A stretch of 64,000 nt of DNA from Microbispora oryzae (GTDB taxonomy: Bacteria > Actinomycetota > Actinomycetes > Streptosporangiales > Streptosporangiaceae). Shown here piece after piece: positions 62,258 to 64,000 of the stretch. The position numbers were made by a program, and so were the translations under genes. The stretch covers positions 716,382 through 780,381 of the forward strand of contig NZ_JAFCNB010000001.1 of assembly GCF_017896165.1 (NCBI RefSeq), read 5' to 3'. The first letter of the stretch is position 1. Every line of letters starts with the position of its first letter. The notes below the pieces were generated by a model. That model worked only from the letters and a program-made list of their open reading frames with translations. It was not told the origin of the DNA and did not search any database.

Positions 62258-63151
62258 CTACCGGGCGCCGGCCCCGGCCAGCAGCCGGGCGACCGCCTCG
62301 TCGTCGCAGGTCTCCCAGAAGCCGCCGACGACGTCCTCCAACTGGCCCAGGGACGCGGCGGCGAAGAGCACTTCCTGATATTTGGTGATGTCGTAGTCGG
62401 TGGTCCCCATCGCGGCGAGGTCCAGCGGGCGGATGTCCATCCGCCGGAACTCCTCGATCTCGCCGTACGAGCTGAGGATCCCGGCGCCGTACGCCCGCAG
62501 TTCGCCGCCTTCGTGCATGACGCCGAACTCCAGGGTGAACCAGAACACCTTGGAGACGAACTCCAGCGCCCGCTCCGACTCGACCCGCCGTGCCGCCCGG
62601 CCCGCCGCGCGGTAGAGCTCGGCGAAGCGGGATGAGGCCAGCGTGTTGGCGTGCCCGATCACCTCGTGGACGACGTCCGGCTCCGGTGTGTAGAACGGCA
62701 CGGAGTGGTGCCGGATGTACTGAGTGGAATGGAAGAGCCCGTTCGCCAGCACGCTGTAGAACTCACGTAGCGGCACGAGACCGGCGGCCGGGAGATAGCG
62801 GAAGCCGGTGAGCGGCGACAGGAGATCGCCGACCTCCTGGAGCTGGGGAATCCGGTCGACGGGAAGGCCGAGCCGCTCGGTCGCGTCCAGGAACTCGCGC
62901 ACGGCGTACTTCCTGTGCTTGGCCGCGAGTTCCTTGGCGACCAGTGCCCACACGCGGTGTTCCGCGTCGGTGTACTCGACCCGGGGGACGGGATCACCCG
63001 GCCGGTGATTCAGCGCCAGCGCGGCGATGGCGTTGCGCCGCTCCCGGTATACGGCGTCGGCGAACCCGGGATGGCCGGTGGCCAGCTCGACGACGACCGA
63101 GCCGTCATCGCGTGTCTCCACCGGCGCGAAGTACTGCGCTTCCTCGAACAT
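62258..63151 (-). CDS. phhA: Phenylalanine 4-monooxygenase
   Basis: 297-aa aromatic amino acid hydroxylase (pterin- and iron-dependent) converting Phe to Tyr. Iron ligands are the two His of VVHEVIGHANTLA (near 156-162) and Glu in FWFTLEFGVMHEGG. HHSVPFYTPEPD and GAGILSSYGEIEEF complete the active site. ATG 63151 (MFEEAQYFAPV) matches the family; ATG 63172 seven codons upstream has a better GGA site. Divergent from an Lrp/AsnC gene with palindromes between them. Confidence 0.95.
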   Translation of the reverse strand: MFEEAQYFAPVETRDDGSVVVELATGHPGFADAVYRERRNAIAALALNHRPGDPVPRVEYTDAEHRVWALVAKELAAKHRKYAVREFLDATERLGLPVDRIPQLQEVGDLLSPLTGFRYLPAAGLVPLREFYSVLANGLFHSTQYIRHHSVPFYTPEPDVVHEVIGHANTLASSRFAELYRAAGRAARRVESERALEFVSKVFWFTLEFGVMHEGGELRAYGAGILSSYGEIEEFRRMDIRPLDLAAMGTTDYDITKYQEVLFAAASLGQLEDVVGGFWETCDDEAVARLLAGAGAR

Positions 63152-63224
63152 ACTTCCATATGACAGCAACATCGCGTTCCGCTGACAAGAGCGCCCACTC
63201 GGAGTGTGCCGATCGCTCAATATC

Positions 63225-63262
63225 ACCAGGTATTGCGTCATATTACTGGTCGATTCGACCAG
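63225..63262. promoter_or_regulatory. Lrp/AsnC operator candidates between phhA and asnC-type gene
   Basis: CTGGTCGA-T-TCGACCAG, a perfect 8+1+8 palindrome (63246-63262), and a CAATA...TATTG inverted repeat just before it in an AT-rich stretch. These fit an Lrp-type autoregulator that also controls phhA. Confidence 0.6.
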
Positions 63263-63281
63263 CCTGCCGTACGCTCGGCCC

Positions 63282-63764
63282 ATGCTCGACTCCCTCGACA
63301 GCCGGCTGCTCCAGACCATGCGCGCCAATCCGCGGATCGGGCTCACCGAGCTCGCCCGCCTGCTCGGGGTGGCCAGGGGCACCGTGCAGTCGCGCCTGGA
63401 GAAACTGACGATGCGCGGGGTCATCAGCGACTTCGGTCCCACGGTCGCCACCGAGGAGATCGGATACCCGATCCTCGCGTTCGCCTCGTTGCAGATCGCG
63501 CAGGGACGGCTCACCGAAGCGGTCCGGACGCTGGCGGAGATACCCGAGGTCCTGGAGGTGTACGGCACCAGCGGCCAGGCCGATCTCCTGTGCCGGGTGG
63601 TCGCGCGGAGCACGCCGCACCTTCAGGAGATCATCGCGAGGATTCTCGCGTCGCCGGCGGTGCAACGAAGCGACACGACCATCGCCCTGTCGACTCAGAT
63701 CCCGTTCCGGATCGAGCCGCTCCTCAGCGCCGCCGCATCACCAGACACCACCCACCACCAGTGA
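63282..63764 (+). CDS. Lrp/AsnC family regulator
   Basis: 160 aa. N-terminal HTH (LDSLDSRLLQTMRANPRIGLTELARLLGVARGTVQSRLEKL) and a C-terminal RAM ligand domain (about 65-150: LAFASLQIAQGRLTEAVRTLAEIPEVLEVYGTSGQADLLCRV). Divergent from phhA, so it probably senses phenylalanine or tyrosine and controls phhA. The ATG at 63282 is the family-matched start. Confidence 0.93.
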   Translation: MLDSLDSRLLQTMRANPRIGLTELARLLGVARGTVQSRLEKLTMRGVISDFGPTVATEEIGYPILAFASLQIAQGRLTEAVRTLAEIPEVLEVYGTSGQADLLCRVVARSTPHLQEIIARILASPAVQRSDTTIALSTQIPFRIEPLLSAAASPDTTHHQ

Positions 63765-63794
63765 CAGCCAGTGACAGCCAGTACAAACAAAAAA

Positions 63795-63818
63795 GGGGGC
63801 CGCCAACCGGCGACCCCC
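63795..63818 (-). terminator. Intrinsic terminator (rrn operon, distal)
   Basis: On the minus strand a stem of about 10 pairs (GGGGGTCGCC / GGCGGCCCCC, one G-U) followed by TTTTTT. It ends the rrn transcript coming from the right and faces the Lrp gene. Confidence 0.85.
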
Positions 63819-63848
63819 ACCACAAAAACCACACACACAAAACATGAA

Positions 63849-63872
63849 GGGCCACCCCAAACAGGGTGGCCC
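63849..63872 (-). terminator. Hairpin terminator (rrn operon, proximal)
   Basis: Perfect 9-bp stem GGGCCACCC / GGGTGGCCC with 6-nt loop, 12 bp downstream of the 5S end. Confidence 0.8.
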
Positions 63873-63883
63873 CCCACAAAAAT

Positions 63884-64000
63884 TGTCCGGCGGCGTCCTA
63901 CTCTCCCACACCGTCCCCAGTGCAGTACCATCGGCGCTGGAAGGCTTAACTTCCGGGTTCGGAATGTAACCGGGTGTTTCCCTACCGCTATAACCGCCGT
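63884..64000 (-). rRNA. rrf: 5S ribosomal RNA (last gene of an rrn operon; 5' end at the window edge)
   Basis: Read on the minus strand, the sequence begins ACGGCGGTTATAGCGG, contains the universally conserved CCGAACCCGGAAGTTAAG and GGGAGAGTAGG, and ends GCCGCCGGACAA. This is a near-complete actinobacterial 5S; a few 5' bases may lie outside the window. 23S and 16S should lie to the right. Confidence 0.96.

Overview
The window is a very GC-rich chromosomal segment with many GTG starts. Its gene order (rimP-nusA-ylxR-infB-DUF503-rbfA-DHH phosphoesterase) and its 5S rRNA are those of an actinomycete. The gene content (DUF4439 protein, HipA/DUF3037 pair, DUF222-HNH protein, Ser/Thr kinase with a repeated ectodomain, tandem small secreted proteases, AA10-CBM2 LPMO, FprA-type reductase) suits Streptosporangiales (Streptosporangiaceae-like). 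That placement is inferred from gene content, not from any search.

Layout. 0-6.1 kb (minus): translation and transcription core operon, cut at the left edge in a DHH phosphoesterase. 6.3-7.5 kb: two overlapping genes, a lipoprotein and a ferritin-like DUF4439 protein. 7.6-10 kb: proS and an unrecognised gene. 10.3-19.7 kb: FprA-type reductase, DUF6986 aldolase-like protein, CutC, GNAT, GntR/UTRA regulator, SDR, SLOG/TIGR00725 protein, ATP-grasp protein and a GH3 beta-N-acetylhexosaminidase preceded by a ROK-like palindrome. 19.8-22.6 kb: PhoD-like phosphatase divergent from a KstR2-like TetR gene that carries an exact KstR2-type operator, followed by an AlkD-like repair protein. 22.7-27.8 kb: membrane Ser/Thr kinase, then a LAL-type LuxR regulator. 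27.9-31.4 kb: MBL-fold/alkylsulfatase-like hydrolase, HipA-like kinase with DUF3037 partner, and a DUF4081-GNAT protein. 31.4-37.4 kb: secreted alpha/beta hydrolase, ispG, AA10 LPMO and dxr. The site-2 protease gene usually found between dxr and ispG is absent, and the LPMO gene sits there on the opposite strand. 37.5-40.1 kb: two paralogous secreted serine proteases. 40.4-43.0 kb: a repeat-rich DUF222-HNH protein. 43.4-45.7 kb: pit, a small membrane protein and ppk2 as a coupled phosphate/polyphosphate operon with a PHO-box-like direct repeat upstream. 45.9-60.1 kb: amine and beta-amino-acid catabolism with its regulators (ALDH, TetR, PucR, GabT-like transaminase, polyamine-type binding lipoprotein, mmsA, AGXT2-like transaminase, MFS exporter with its TetR, second PucR). 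60.3-63.8 kb: small orphan protein, secreted SPOR-NAGPA protein, phenylalanine hydroxylase and its divergent Lrp/AsnC regulator. 63.88 kb to the end: 5S rRNA (minus), with two terminators beyond it.

Three sequence-level patterns run through the window. (1) Short 11-15 bp tandem repeats recur at gene 3' ends, often containing or touching the stop codon. (2) Perfect GC hairpins act as probable terminators, and four stand in a row in the gntR-SDR gap without an obvious upstream gene. (3) Several intergenic palindromes allow specific, testable regulator assignments. No prophage, IS element, CRISPR array, tRNA or biosynthetic gene cluster was recognised. The less-described items are the four-hairpin locus, the coupled pit/73-aa/ppk2 unit, the three-repeat kinase ectodomain, the HipA/DUF3037 pair and the LPMO placed inside the dxr-ispG locus.
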